DNA of 64,000 bases from JARRNE01 sp963824085. Lineage in GTDB: Bacteria > Pseudomonadota > Gammaproteobacteria > Chromatiales > Chromatiaceae. Under the pieces are notes generated by a model that saw only the letters and a list, made by a program, of their open reading frames with translations, made no database searches and had not been told where the DNA came from. Position 1 is the first letter of the stretch, and every line of letters begins with the position of its first letter. The DNA is taken from NCBI GenBank assembly GCA_963824085.1, contig CAWGNT010000020.1, positions 54,503-118,502 of the forward strand, read 5' to 3'. Below are positions 1 to 7,549 of the stretch, one piece after another. The translations under genes and the position numbers were made by a program.

Positions 1-1
1 T

Positions 2-760
2 CTCGTCGCGCACGTCCGGGCCGGGCTCGCTGCCACGGGAGCGCAGACCTGCCTCGACCTGTCCGAACCGGCGCTCGAAGCGGTGATTGGCGGCGCGCAG
101 CGCCTGCTCCGCATCCACCCCCATGTGCCGAGCCAGATTGACGCAGGAGAAAAGCAAGTCTCCTACCTCGTGGACACGCTCTGCAACCTCTGCGGTCTCG
201 CCGAGCGTCCCCGCGCACTCCGCCAGCTCTTCGCGCACCTTTTCGAGCACCCCACGAACATCATTCCAGTCAAAGCCCACGCCCGCGGCCCGCCTCTGCA
301 GCTTCTCCGCCCGCACCAGCGCCGGCAGTGACTGCGCGACTCCGTCCAAGATGCCCGCGTGAGGCCGCTGCCGCTTGCGCGCCCGCTCGGCGGCCTTCTC
401 ACGCTCCCAATTGGCCCCAACCTGCTGCTCGTCGGCAAAGTCTGCCTCGCCAAAGACATGAGGGTGACGTCGGATCATCTTGTCGCAGATCCCCTCGACC
501 ACGTCCGAGAAACGGAAGCTCCCCTGCTCCTCGGCCATGCGGGCGTGAAACACGACTTGGAACAGGAGATCGCCGAGCTCGTCTCGGAGATCCCGCATGT
601 CCTCGTTCTCGATGGCCTCCGCTACCTCGTAGGCTTCTTCGAGGGTGTACGGAAGGATGGTCGCAAACGTCTGCCTGCGGTCCCAGGGGCAACCGCCCTC
701 TGGGGCACGGAGACGCGCCATAATGGCGACAAGGTCTTGAATGGTCTTTGCGTCGTCCAT
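2..760 (-). CDS. mazG: MazG nucleoside triphosphate pyrophosphohydrolase (3' end outside window)
   Basis: House-cleaning enzyme that hydrolyses (d)NTPs to monophosphates plus pyrophosphate in the cytosol. The frame opens at an ATG at 760 and stays open to the window edge, giving about 253 codons; E. coli MazG has 263, so only a short tail is missing. Near the N-terminus the translation shows GGCPWDRRQTF and EEAYEVAEAIENEDMRDLRDE, the EExxE...ExxD metal-binding signature of the first MazG domain. A second, weaker repeat (EELAECAG...GDLLF) lies near residue 190. The small membrane-protein gene upstream is on the same strand 41 bp away. The family assignment is firm; only the C-terminus is unseen. 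Confidence 0.93.
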   Translation of the reverse strand, partial: MDDAKTIQDLVAIMARLRAPEGGCPWDRRQTFATILPYTLEEAYEVAEAIENEDMRDLRDELGDLLFQVVFHARMAEEQGSFRFSDVVEGICDKMIRRHPHVFGEADFADEQQVGANWEREKAAERARKRQRPHAGILDGVAQSLPALVRAEKLQRRAAGVGFDWNDVRGVLEKVREELAECAGTLGETAEVAERVHEVGDLLFSCVNLARHMGVDAEQALRAANHRFERRFGQVEAGLRSRGSEPGPDVRDE

Positions 761-801
761 GGCCCCAAGGCGCGGATCAGGCCGCACAGGACCGCGCCGG
801 A

Positions 802-1143
802 TCAGCTGAAGAGTATGCCCAACAGAATGGCGCCCAGTCCGCCCCATTTCCAGTAGGCCGTGGGGATACCCATGACCTCGTCTGGACGGCTGCTGCTCGG
901 ATCCTTAACTATTTCCCAGAGGTGGGGTCCCGCCATCAGCCAGGGGATAAACCCAAACATTGTCGGAACCGCAACCCACATGGGAAACGGCTCGTTCAGT
1001 ATCAGGGTTACCACCAACGCTGGCCAGAGGATGATGTAAGCGGCCGTGAGCTTCGCGTCCCCGCTGCGGTCCTTCGTCTTTACGAACGCGACGACCGATG
1101 CCACTCCCCACAGAGCAGCTATAACGACGATGACCAGGCGCAT
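802..1143 (-). CDS. Small integral membrane protein, unknown function
   Basis: A 113-residue hydrophobic protein I do not recognise. It has three to four probable membrane segments, near residues 2-20, 33-50, 55-72 and 100-112, with a charged linker KTKDRSGDAK after the first. It lies 41 bp upstream of mazG on the same strand, so the two may be co-transcribed. No catalytic motif is visible. That it is coding is supported by the long open frame, the hydrophobic periodicity and the tight spacing to mazG; the function is unknown. Confidence 0.6.
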   Translation of the reverse strand: MRLVIVVIAALWGVASVVAFVKTKDRSGDAKLTAAYIILWPALVVTLILNEPFPMWVAVPTMFGFIPWLMAGPHLWEIVKDPSSSRPDEVMGIPTAYWKWGGLGAILLGILFS

Positions 1144-1165
1144 AAGGCGATTGTCGGAAAATCAT

Positions 1166-1277
1166 GTACCGGATTGCGCAGGATTTTCGTTCGCTTTCAA
1201 GAAGCGCTGGCGGGAGCATAGCTGGGCTATGTGACTGCCGGCGTGACGTCGAAGGCGGGCGAAAGGACCAGCAAGGT
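1166..1277 (+). repeat. Dispersed repeat A, copy 1 (about 112 bp)
   Basis: This block matches the reverse complement of 3781-3893 over its whole length with only scattered substitutions. Shared stretches include TGACTGCCGGCG, GGCGGGCGAAAGGACCA and TTCGTTCGC/TTTGTTCGC. Read in one frame both copies give a peptide of the type GFxFAFKxRWxEHS; in another they give GYVTAG...AGERT.KV. Both copies flank small envelope genes. It may be a decayed gene fragment or a small mobile repeat. Confidence 0.75.
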
Positions 1278-1405
1278 GGTACATGATTTGACAGAAATCG
1301 CCTAAGTGGTGATCGACGGGAAGCTCGACTTGCCAGGGGGATCGCATCGACCCAGCGGGTACCCGCTCCCGTGCCGAAGCCCGGTGGCGAATCGCCGCCG
1401 GCGCC

Positions 1406-1915
1406 TCAGCGCAACTTCTTGAACATACGGACGTAGGGGCTAGGCGCGATATCGACGTACTTGCCGCACTCGCCCGGCTGCGACGAAAAGCGCGTCAGCT
1501 TTCCCATGGCACAGTGCCCTGGGTCCGAAACCTCGATGTGATCAATCTCCGGACAGGTGATCTGCCCAAAGGTGATTTCCCTGAACTGGTGCTCGGTGGG
1601 TTTGACCTCGAAAAAGTTCCTCGTGATCTCGTCGTATTGCACGTCGCCCTTGATGTAGGCGGCAAAACGCACGGAAATGTTCGTAATCTTGTACGGCAGA
1701 TTGTTGGTAAAGGTCACGCCAAACTTGCAGGCGTCCGCGTAGGACGTCTTCATGTTCACGTTGACTACGGCAGCCGGCCTTCCCGTGCTAGTCACGGGAT
1801 CCGAGCGTTCCACCTTTGGCGCCCCCGGTACGTCGGTCCGGGTTCCCAGGCGCGTACACCCAGTAGATCCGACAATGACAACAGCCAGCAAGGCGAAGAG
1901 ACCGATCCGCGTCAT
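1406..1915 (-). CDS. Putative secreted lipoprotein
   Basis: A 169-residue protein starting at MTRIGLFALL with a typical lipoprotein signal: a hydrophobic core followed by the lipobox GSTGC, cysteine at about position 20. An in-frame codon 12 residues upstream would put charged residues before the signal, so I prefer the ATG at 1915. The mature part contains a beta-rich stretch (VTFTNNLPYKITNISVRFAA) and three further cysteines near CPEID, GHCAMG and GECGKY, which could form disulfides in the periplasm. It follows the CoA-binding-domain gene by 59 bp on the same strand. The molecular function is not recognised. Confidence 0.75.
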   Translation of the reverse strand: MTRIGLFALLAVVIVGSTGCTRLGTRTDVPGAPKVERSDPVTSTGRPAAVVNVNMKTSYADACKFGVTFTNNLPYKITNISVRFAAYIKGDVQYDEITRNFFEVKPTEHQFREITFGQITCPEIDHIEVSDPGHCAMGKLTRFSSQPGECGKYVDIAPSPYVRMFKKLR

Positions 1916-1974
1916 GTTGAAAACCCTATGGTGGCGGGAGAGGCAGAGCATATACCACTACGGCGTCAAGAAAA

Positions 1975-2367
1975 TCAGAACTGGCCCACACGCAGCAGAA
2001 CCAGCGTGCAAGCCCGCGCATACGGAATGCGGGCGTCCGTCAAGGCCAACTCGAGATCGCGCGACTCACTCCCCGGATTCAGGATCACGCGCCTGGGCGC
2101 GAGAGCTACAATCTTTGGGATCAACCCCCGGCTTCGCTCTGGCCCCAAGTAAAGCGTAAGGGTGTGGACCTGCCCGTGGATCGCCCCCAGGTCCTGCACC
2201 ACCGGCAGGTTGTCGATACGGCGGGCCTTCGGATGCACCGGGATCACTCGATAGCCCCGCTGATCAAGAAGCTTCACCGCCTGGTACGAATAGCGCGTGG
2301 GCTTCGGGCTCGCCCCCAGCACGACCACACAGTGACCTTTCGGCGCCAGAGCATCACCACCATGCAA
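1975..2367 (-). CDS. CoA-binding domain protein (YccU-like)
   Basis: A single Rossmann-type CoA_binding domain of about 130 residues. The glycine-rich loop VVVLGASPKPTRYSYQAVK is followed by GYRVIPVHPKA and, further on, VILNPGSESRD, the order seen in the stand-alone YccU/CoA-binding family. The frame can be read upstream to 2691, but that part has no family similarity. I start at a TTG at 2367 because it is preceded by the strong Shine-Dalgarno stretch CAGGGGGTG about 9 bases away and gives the family's usual length. Presumed to bind CoA or a related nucleotide; no enzymatic role is established. Probably co-transcribed with the lipoprotein gene downstream. Confidence 0.82.
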   Translation of the reverse strand: MHGGDALAPKGHCVVVLGASPKPTRYSYQAVKLLDQRGYRVIPVHPKARRIDNLPVVQDLGAIHGQVHTLTLYLGPERSRGLIPKIVALAPRRVILNPGSESRDLELALTDARIPYARACTLVLLRVGQF

Positions 2368-3044
2368 GGTCCGCGCACCCCCTGTACTTCGTTGGCAGTC
2401 CGTCGCTATGGTAGCGAAAGCCTGGTCGGCCGGTCCATGCGGAGCTAGTGCGCCCGCGTTTTCAGAACGGCAGGCCTCCGTCAAGTTCGACCGTAGCTCC
2501 TTGAGATCATAATCGATCTTCCAAGGACTGAATTTCCGGCCCGAAATGCCTTTCAACAGCAGGCATGGCCGATGCTGCTTGCCCATCCCACTACCGCCCC
2601 TCGCTGCGCCCAACCCCCGGACTTTGACGGGACGCTGGCGTGCTCTGCGATGGGGCTTGACGCTACCGGGACGAACGTGGTCCTCTAACAAGCTTGTCCG
2701 GACAAAATTCCAGATGCTTTACAGGGCAATGCTAGCTGGTACTCAGTGTTATCAGCAAGCTTTGGCAGTAAGGGTCATGACGCTAGTGCCTTCCCCGTGA
2801 AGGTGAGCGGCTGGGCGCCGTAGACGTTTCCCTCGCCCCGTCCTCTAGTAGGGAGACGGAGATGCGAAGCGCGTCTTCACCTTAGACACCTGAGGCGATT
2901 AGCCCCTTCGCAGCCTTGTCAGCGGCAAGATGCGACACGAGAGCTGACGTCTGGTCAGCATCCGTCATGGGAATGCTGGTCGACGAACCGTCGGCGCGCC
3001 AGACCAACGGGGTTGGACAACACAAAGATACAGAGGAGAACGAA
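2368..3044. other. Intergenic region of about 680 bp
   Basis: No convincing gene on either strand. It separates two divergently transcribed genes, so it should hold two promoters. The only distinct element is a perfect 12-bp palindrome TTGTCCGGACAA at 2694-2705, a possible operator half-site pair. Short open frames here lack ribosome binding sites or family similarity. Confidence 0.5.
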
Positions 3045-3674
3045 ATGGCAAACGAACTAACCGACGATCGACTCGCCCTCATGCGAACCGTTTTCGGGGA
3101 CGCCCGAAAGAATTGGGGCTGGCTACTCGGGCTCGGGATCCTTTCGGTCATCCTGGGCACCATCGGTTTGGGTATGACACCCTATTTGACCCTGGCCACT
3201 GTGAGCCTATTCGGAATTCTTCTCGCCGTCGGCGGCGGTTTTCAGCTCGCCGATGCCTTCAAGTGCAAAGGCTGGAAGGGAACGCTCCTGCACGTCCTCA
3301 TTGGCCTCCTCTATCTGGCCGCCGGCATCGCGACGCTTTACGAGCCCTTGCGTGCGGCCGTGGCGCTGACGCTCTTGATCGGTGCCGCGTTCATCGTCGT
3401 CGGGGTATTGCGGATATCGATGGCATTCCAGCACAAAGGAGCGCGCGGCTGGGGCTGGGCGCTGGCGGGGGGAATCATCTCCGTCATCCTCGGTCTCCTC
3501 GTAATGTCTGGCTGGCCCGTGTCCGGCCTTTGGTTTATCGGCCTGATCATCGCCATCGAGCTGATCGTCAACGGATGGACGTACATCTTCCTGGGGCTGG
3601 CCGCGCGCACGGCGCACCGTGCCTCCGCTGGGGAACGAGATGACTCGTCGAAGGGCGCCGCTCACGCGGCTTGA
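3045..3674 (+). CDS. HdeD family membrane protein (DUF308)
   Basis: A 209-residue protein with six predicted membrane helices arranged as three hairpins, as in HdeD, the acid-resistance membrane protein of E. coli. Segments such as WGWLLGLGILSVILGTIGL and WGWALAGGIISVILGLLV are internal repeats and show the DUF308 duplication. An AGAGGAG ribosome binding site sits 7 bases before the ATG at 3045, so the 43 codons open upstream are not used. The C-terminal tail RASAGERDDSSKG is hydrophilic. Likely a stress-related inner-membrane protein; its exact role is unknown in most species. Confidence 0.88.
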   Translation: MANELTDDRLALMRTVFGDARKNWGWLLGLGILSVILGTIGLGMTPYLTLATVSLFGILLAVGGGFQLADAFKCKGWKGTLLHVLIGLLYLAAGIATLYEPLRAAVALTLLIGAAFIVVGVLRISMAFQHKGARGWGWALAGGIISVILGLLVMSGWPVSGLWFIGLIIAIELIVNGWTYIFLGLAARTAHRASAGERDDSSKGAAHAA

Positions 3675-4038
3675 CCCCGGCCGGTCCAAAGCCGCGGCCG
3701 AGGGAAGCACCATATGAGGTCAGATGATTGCATGGATCTGGATTTGCCCAACATCCCTGTACGCGACCATACGGTGCTTTACCTTAGTGGTCCTTTCGCC
3801 CGCCGTGGGCGTCGCGCCGGCAGTCACGTACCCCGCTGTGCTCCTGCCAGCGCCCCTTGAAGGCGAACAAAAATCCCGGGCATTCCGGTCCATCAAGGCA
3901 TAGACCAAAAGAGTCATATGCATTGTGTGTAACTAGCCACGGAGGTCGCGCGAGCCAAGGACGCGAGTTTCAGCGGCGACGGACAAACTACCTGAATGCG
4001 ACCGTCCCTGTGCACTCGCGACGACCAGAATCTGAGGT
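3675..4038. other. Intergenic region with repeat A copy 2
   Basis: The 364 bp between the HdeD gene and the next small membrane gene contain no credible gene. The central third is the second, inverted copy of dispersed repeat A (3781-3893). The part after 3900 presumably holds the promoter of the next gene. Confidence 0.5.
3781..3893 (-). repeat. Dispersed repeat A, copy 2 (inverted)
   Basis: Reverse-complement partner of 1166-1277. In this copy the frame GYVTAGATPTAGERTTKV stays open on the minus strand for about 67 codons (3923 to 3720). In copy 1 the same frame is closed by stops on both sides of the conserved segment. Some substitutions between copies are at third codon positions (GCT/GCC, CAT/CAC), others change the residue. 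Confidence 0.75.
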
Positions 4039-4233
4039 ATGAACGTGCTCAAGTGGATTGTTCTCTGCTTTGTCGTGGGCGTAGTCTTTATCCTCGCGGG
4101 GATCGTGGCGGGTCTGTTCGGTTTCGCCGGAATTGCTGTGGTGGCGACCGACATTGCCTGGATCTTGTTCGGCGTGGGCGTCGCATTGGCGCTGGTTGTG
4201 TTCTTCCGGGGTCGAAAAGCGCCTGACGGCTGA
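4039..4233 (+). CDS. Small DUF1328-like membrane protein
   Basis: A 64-residue protein that is almost entirely two membrane helices (about residues 4-27 and 33-56) ending in FFRGRKAPDG. The central LFGFAGIAVVATDIAWILF resembles the GFGGIA...A.IA.ILF core of the UPF0391/DUF1328 family of tiny inner-membrane proteins. It stands alone downstream of repeat A. Function unknown in the whole family; the family call is by resemblance only. Confidence 0.65.
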   Translation: MNVLKWIVLCFVVGVVFILAGIVAGLFGFAGIAVVATDIAWILFGVGVALALVVFFRGRKAPDG

Positions 4234-4485
4234 GCACCGGCCGATCGGACCGCTCTGCGTGGGCAGGCCGCCGGTGCATTTGCACCAGCTCGGGAGGATT
4301 AAGCGCCACCAGGAAGCACCCGCCCGCTCGGAACGATTGTCTGGCAAACGCAGCGCGTCCGGTTTTTCCCTGCTCGGTACCAATCGAGACATCGACGCTT
4401 CGTGCGCACCGGCTAGCGACACCGCCTTCAAGGCGCTGGATGGGATGTGCCGGATGCTTCCGTTCTCGGCTGGACGACCGCCGCC

Positions 4486-4971
4486 TTAGCCCATCACCTT
4501 TACGAGCTCTCCTGTTTCGAGCAGCTCCTGCAGCGTCCGCGTTCGCTTGACTCGATTCGTATCCGAATCCACGTCTTCATTGGCATCCACGAACCGCAGC
4601 ACGGCCGACTGGCCCTGGAGCTCGACGGCATACCCTTCCGACCAAGGAAGCAGGGGCTGAACCTTAGCCCGGCGCTCTTCAGCATCTTCCCCGGTAAAAA
4701 AGACCACGAAATAAGGTTTGTGACAGCCGGTGAAGTGACGGCATCTGAGGCGCGGGTCAGTAAGCTCGATCACGCCGGCAGGGAGCCCGCCGATGGCATT
4801 GATCTCCACCTGCGGACAAATGACCATTGCAAATGAACGGGGTAAGTGCCCGTGCTCGCGCCGCCATCGCTTGATGACGGCCGCTACGAAGCCGGGAATC
4901 TTCGCCGCACTCCAACTCGCGACAAAGTCTGGGACCCCCTCCAGACTCACCTGAGTTAACGACTGTGTCAT
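4486..4971 (-). CDS. Conserved hypothetical protein, 161 aa
   Basis: A soluble protein I cannot place in a family. The ATG at 4971 is preceded by a strong GGAGGGGGAG ribosome binding site, which supports that it is expressed. It has a balanced composition with a hydrophobic core around PYFVVFFTGEDAEERRAK and PQVEINAIGGLPAGVIEL. The three central cysteines (VICPQ, LRCRHFTGCHK) could bind metal, though the spacing matches no motif I know. Neighbours are small envelope proteins and give no functional hint. Confidence 0.7.
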   Translation of the reverse strand: MTQSLTQVSLEGVPDFVASWSAAKIPGFVAAVIKRWRREHGHLPRSFAMVICPQVEINAIGGLPAGVIELTDPRLRCRHFTGCHKPYFVVFFTGEDAEERRAKVQPLLPWSEGYAVELQGQSAVLRFVDANEDVDSDTNRVKRTRTLQELLETGELVKVMG

Positions 4972-5146
4972 GCTCCCCCTCCCGCGTCTGAAAAGCTTGG
5001 ATCATAGCGGTCGATCAGCCTATCGAGAAAGCGGGTCCCGACAAGGTGATTAACACGACAACTCAGCTGCCGGGCCAGGGTCAGGTACGGGCCGTCGGGA
5101 CACTCCGTGGAGCCTCCACGAACGTATGCACGGTCTTTCCCGACTG

Positions 5147-5701
5147 TCAGAATGGGTTCGCGCTTGGCTTTCGGGTGAAGTCCATATAGCCGATGCTGAC
5201 GCCCTGACGCCAGCCGGCACCGAAGCGAATCGGCGCGATTACAACGTTTCCGGACTGCAGGTAGTTCACCCCCACTCCGCCGACGAAGTAAAGGCTGCCT
5301 TCCACCCCCGGGTAACGCTGGAAAAGCTCGTCCAGATTCTGCAAGTCGTAGACGAGCACAAAGACCTTGGAGGCAGCCGCCCCGAAGTCGATTCCGATCG
5401 AGGGACCCTGCCAATAGACCTTACGCTCGAAGCCGTTCTTCATGTGCAAGGTGCCACGTCCGTAACGCAGGCCAACAACGATGGCACCGCCGGCCTCTTC
5501 GCCGGCGATATAGGCGTTCGGCTCACCCCGGTCGGCAAACGCCTTTTGCACCACCTTTCCGAGGTCTTCTGCACCATGGCCGAAGAACTGCTCGACCTGG
5601 TTCAGGATCTCCTGTTGACTGTAAGTGCTCTTCTCAGCAGCAAATGCGGCTGGCGCCACCAGAAGGCCGGAGAGCGCCAAAAAGGTCGCAGAGATCCTCA
5701 T
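5147..5701 (-). CDS. DUF1134 family exported protein
   Basis: A 184-residue protein with a cleavable signal peptide (MRISATFLALSGLLVAPAAFA). The mature part matches the DUF1134 family: GAIVVGLRYGRGTL, VYWQGPSIGIDFG, KVFVLVYDL and the C-terminal GYMDFTRKPSANPF, where this family characteristically ends. GAGGAAG precedes the start. Expected in the periplasm; the fold resembles lipid-binding Ysc84-like proteins, but no activity is known. Confidence 0.85.
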   Translation of the reverse strand: MRISATFLALSGLLVAPAAFAAEKSTYSQQEILNQVEQFFGHGAEDLGKVVQKAFADRGEPNAYIAGEEAGGAIVVGLRYGRGTLHMKNGFERKVYWQGPSIGIDFGAAASKVFVLVYDLQNLDELFQRYPGVEGSLYFVGGVGVNYLQSGNVVIAPIRFGAGWRQGVSIGYMDFTRKPSANPF

Positions 5702-5961
5702 TATCTAGCTTCCTCTAGGCGAGGTGATTAGTGCCGAACCTCATGGTACGGCTCTTGTGACGAGTCGCGTGCGGCCTGACGAAAGCCTCGGCGCCAAGGA
5801 AGGCCCGAGGGGTCTAGACGGGCGCATTGACGGTGCGCCTCCACCCACGCACGCCGTCCTGCGTCGCAGCGGAGCATATCACTAATCGGCACGTGTCCGG
5901 ATGAACGCCTACGCACGGTGCGCTCGTCGGAGGTCCGGACAAGTCAGGGCCGGTTCGTCTC

Positions 5962-6159
5962 CTACTGCACTTTCTTGCCTGCCTGCTGCAGCTCTTCGCC
6001 CGCATTTTCCATGGCTTGGCCTGCCTCCTGCTTCATCCTCTCGGTCGTCTGATCGATCTGCTTGCCGGCCTTTTCTGCCGGGCCTTCTTCCTCCTTTTCA
6101 CAGCCTGCCAGGACGAGCGCAACAGATGCGATGGCAATCACCGACATGAGTTTTTTCAT
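5962..6159 (-). CDS. Small lipoprotein with amphipathic helix
   Basis: A 65-residue protein beginning MKKLMSVIAIASVALVLAGC, a textbook lipoprotein signal with cysteine at position 20. The mature 45 residues are nearly all charged or Gln/Ala (AEKAGKQIDQTTERMKQE), predicting one long amphipathic helix or coiled coil of the Lpp or entericidin-like type. The start at 6159 is chosen over an upstream in-frame codon because GGAGA lies 6 bases before it and the signal begins there. Probably anchored to a membrane leaflet; structural or stress role inferred only. Confidence 0.75.
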   Translation of the reverse strand: MKKLMSVIAIASVALVLAGCEKEEEGPAEKAGKQIDQTTERMKQEAGQAMENAGEELQQAGKKVQ

Positions 6160-6607
6160 CGTGATCTCCGAAGAGTCATGTTGTTGAAGTGGCCACCATG
6201 ACCGGGCAAGACGGATGCCACGCCAGTCCCTGCCCACTGCGCTGCTTGGGTGCTCGGGTTGCTATGCCCAGTCCCGTGGTTGAAAGAACCACGCAACTTC
6301 GATGCAGGGAAGGTGCCGAAAGGAGCGGAGCCCGCTTCAAGTCCGCCTCGGGATACTGAAGCGAGGGCGCTCGAATTCTCAACATACCGACCTAACGTGG
6401 CCTTTCCGCTTCTCGACCCGAAGCCTCGCGTTGCAGCCGGCAAGGGTGTCGACAGCCGACAGGCTGCCGTCAGGTCTTCGGGACGAATTCACGGCGCCAT
6501 CCCTGGTGCCAAAATCCGGCTCAGGGAAACGCAAAATTCAACTGGGACGATATGTGATAACCGAAAGGGCCGGACGTTTGCTGCCGAGCGCGCGCTCACC
6601 CGGGACC
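6160..6607. other. Intergenic region containing repeat B copy 1
   Basis: No gene is supported in these 448 bp between two minus-strand genes. The second half (6384-6562) is a diverged copy of dispersed repeat B. The first half should carry the promoter of the small lipoprotein gene. Confidence 0.5.
6384..6562 (+). repeat. Dispersed repeat B, copy 1
   Basis: About 180 bp aligning with 49391-49566 and with the reverse complement of 35572-35748. Landmarks in order are TTCTCGACCC, GGGTGTCGACAGC, CAGGCTGCCG, GAATTCACGGCG and an A-rich tail with AAACGCAAAATTCAA ending at a GATATG (GGTATA in the other copies). It is the most diverged of the four copies. Confidence 0.7.
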
Positions 6608-6952
6608 TCATTCCGCGACGGTGTCTTCGAGCGGCTGCAGCATCCGGAGGGCAAGACCCAGGGCGCTGGTCCCCGCGAGGAAGAAGGCCGCACTTAAGGC
6701 GAAAGACACCGCGAGAAACAACGTGCCCACGAGCACGCACAGGGCCGTCAGAAAAAGCACCGGTCGCCCGGAGATCCATAGGAGGCGCACACGGCTTCGA
6801 AGGAATCCCCTCGACCGCCGCGAAAGCTCTTGCAGCACCCGGGCCTCCCGCTGCGCCAGCAGCAACACGAGACGGCAGAACCACCCACTTGCAGCACTCG
6901 CGTCCCGCGGTGTCATCGGACCAGCAGTCATTTCATCCCCCACAAAACTCAC
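6608..6952 (-). CDS. Hypothetical membrane protein, 114 aa
   Basis: The protein has an amphipathic, Arg-rich N-terminal half (LLLAQREARVLQELSRRSRG) and a C-terminal hydrophobic hairpin of two helices at about residues 63-83 and 85-103. It resembles the many small inner-membrane proteins with a basic helix followed by a helical hairpin, but I do not recognise a family. The start could be either of two in-frame ATGs within the first 13 residues. No neighbour on the same strand is close enough to suggest an operon. Confidence 0.5.
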   Translation of the reverse strand: MSFVGDEMTAGPMTPRDASAASGWFCRLVLLLAQREARVLQELSRRSRGFLRSRVRLLWISGRPVLFLTALCVLVGTLFLAVSFALSAAFFLAGTSALGLALRMLQPLEDTVAE

Positions 6953-7549
6953 CCAAATTGGCTACGGCACACGGTTGCAGGCCACATGTTGACAAGGCCC
7001 CGATGGCGAAGCAGAAATAATTCAAGGATCTAAGGATCTTGTCGAATTTCCAATTGGGGATTCTGCGGCCGGCAAATTCGGGAAACTACGTAGAAGCCCG
7101 CGGGCCTCGGCTCGCCCTGGCGTCCGACAACGATTTGGCTGCGCGGCCTTGCCGGGCACCGCAGGTCGTGCCTTGATGCGGCGACGGTCAGCGTCCTCCT
7201 CGGGCGCGATGGCTGGCCGCGTCGGCGTTCTTCGTGCAAGGTGACTAGCGCCGTGCCTCTGCTGAAACGTCCGCTAGGTGGGTCGGGTGCGGGTCGGCGG
7301 GACCGTCGGCGCCAGGGACGGCGCCGTCGAGCTACATGGAGGTATTCACCGCGTGTTCCGCTGGCCCGTACCCGACCCTGGCCCGGCAGCAGATTTACGG
7401 TGCTAATCACCTCGTGCAACTCGTACAAGTCTAAAGAAGCTCGCTTGCCGCGCGGTGCATCGACATGTTGTCGGATCAATTTCCCGGTAATCTGCGGCGC
7501 AGGCACACAATCCATTATGCTGTGAGACCCAGGAGACAAGGACATTGGC
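6953..7549. other. Regulatory region upstream of the trehalose operon
   Basis: About 600 bp with no supported gene, separating a minus-strand gene from the MalQ-TreY gene. It contains a perfect 7-bp hairpin at 7307-7326, CGGCGCC around the loop AGGGAC. A GGGA loop of this kind is compatible with a CsrA site if the leader of the operon begins upstream of it. No clear sigma-70 hexamer pair was found. Confidence 0.45.

Noticed and set aside
2368..2691. N-terminal extension of the CoA-binding protein
   Set aside because: No similarity and low-quality composition; a TTG with a strong ribosome binding site gives the family's usual length.
2797..2884. Possible structured RNA bounded by GTGAAG and CTTCAC
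   Set aside because: Only a 6-bp outer match and a weak inner CCGTC/GACGG stem; no repetition, terminator or promoter to support it.
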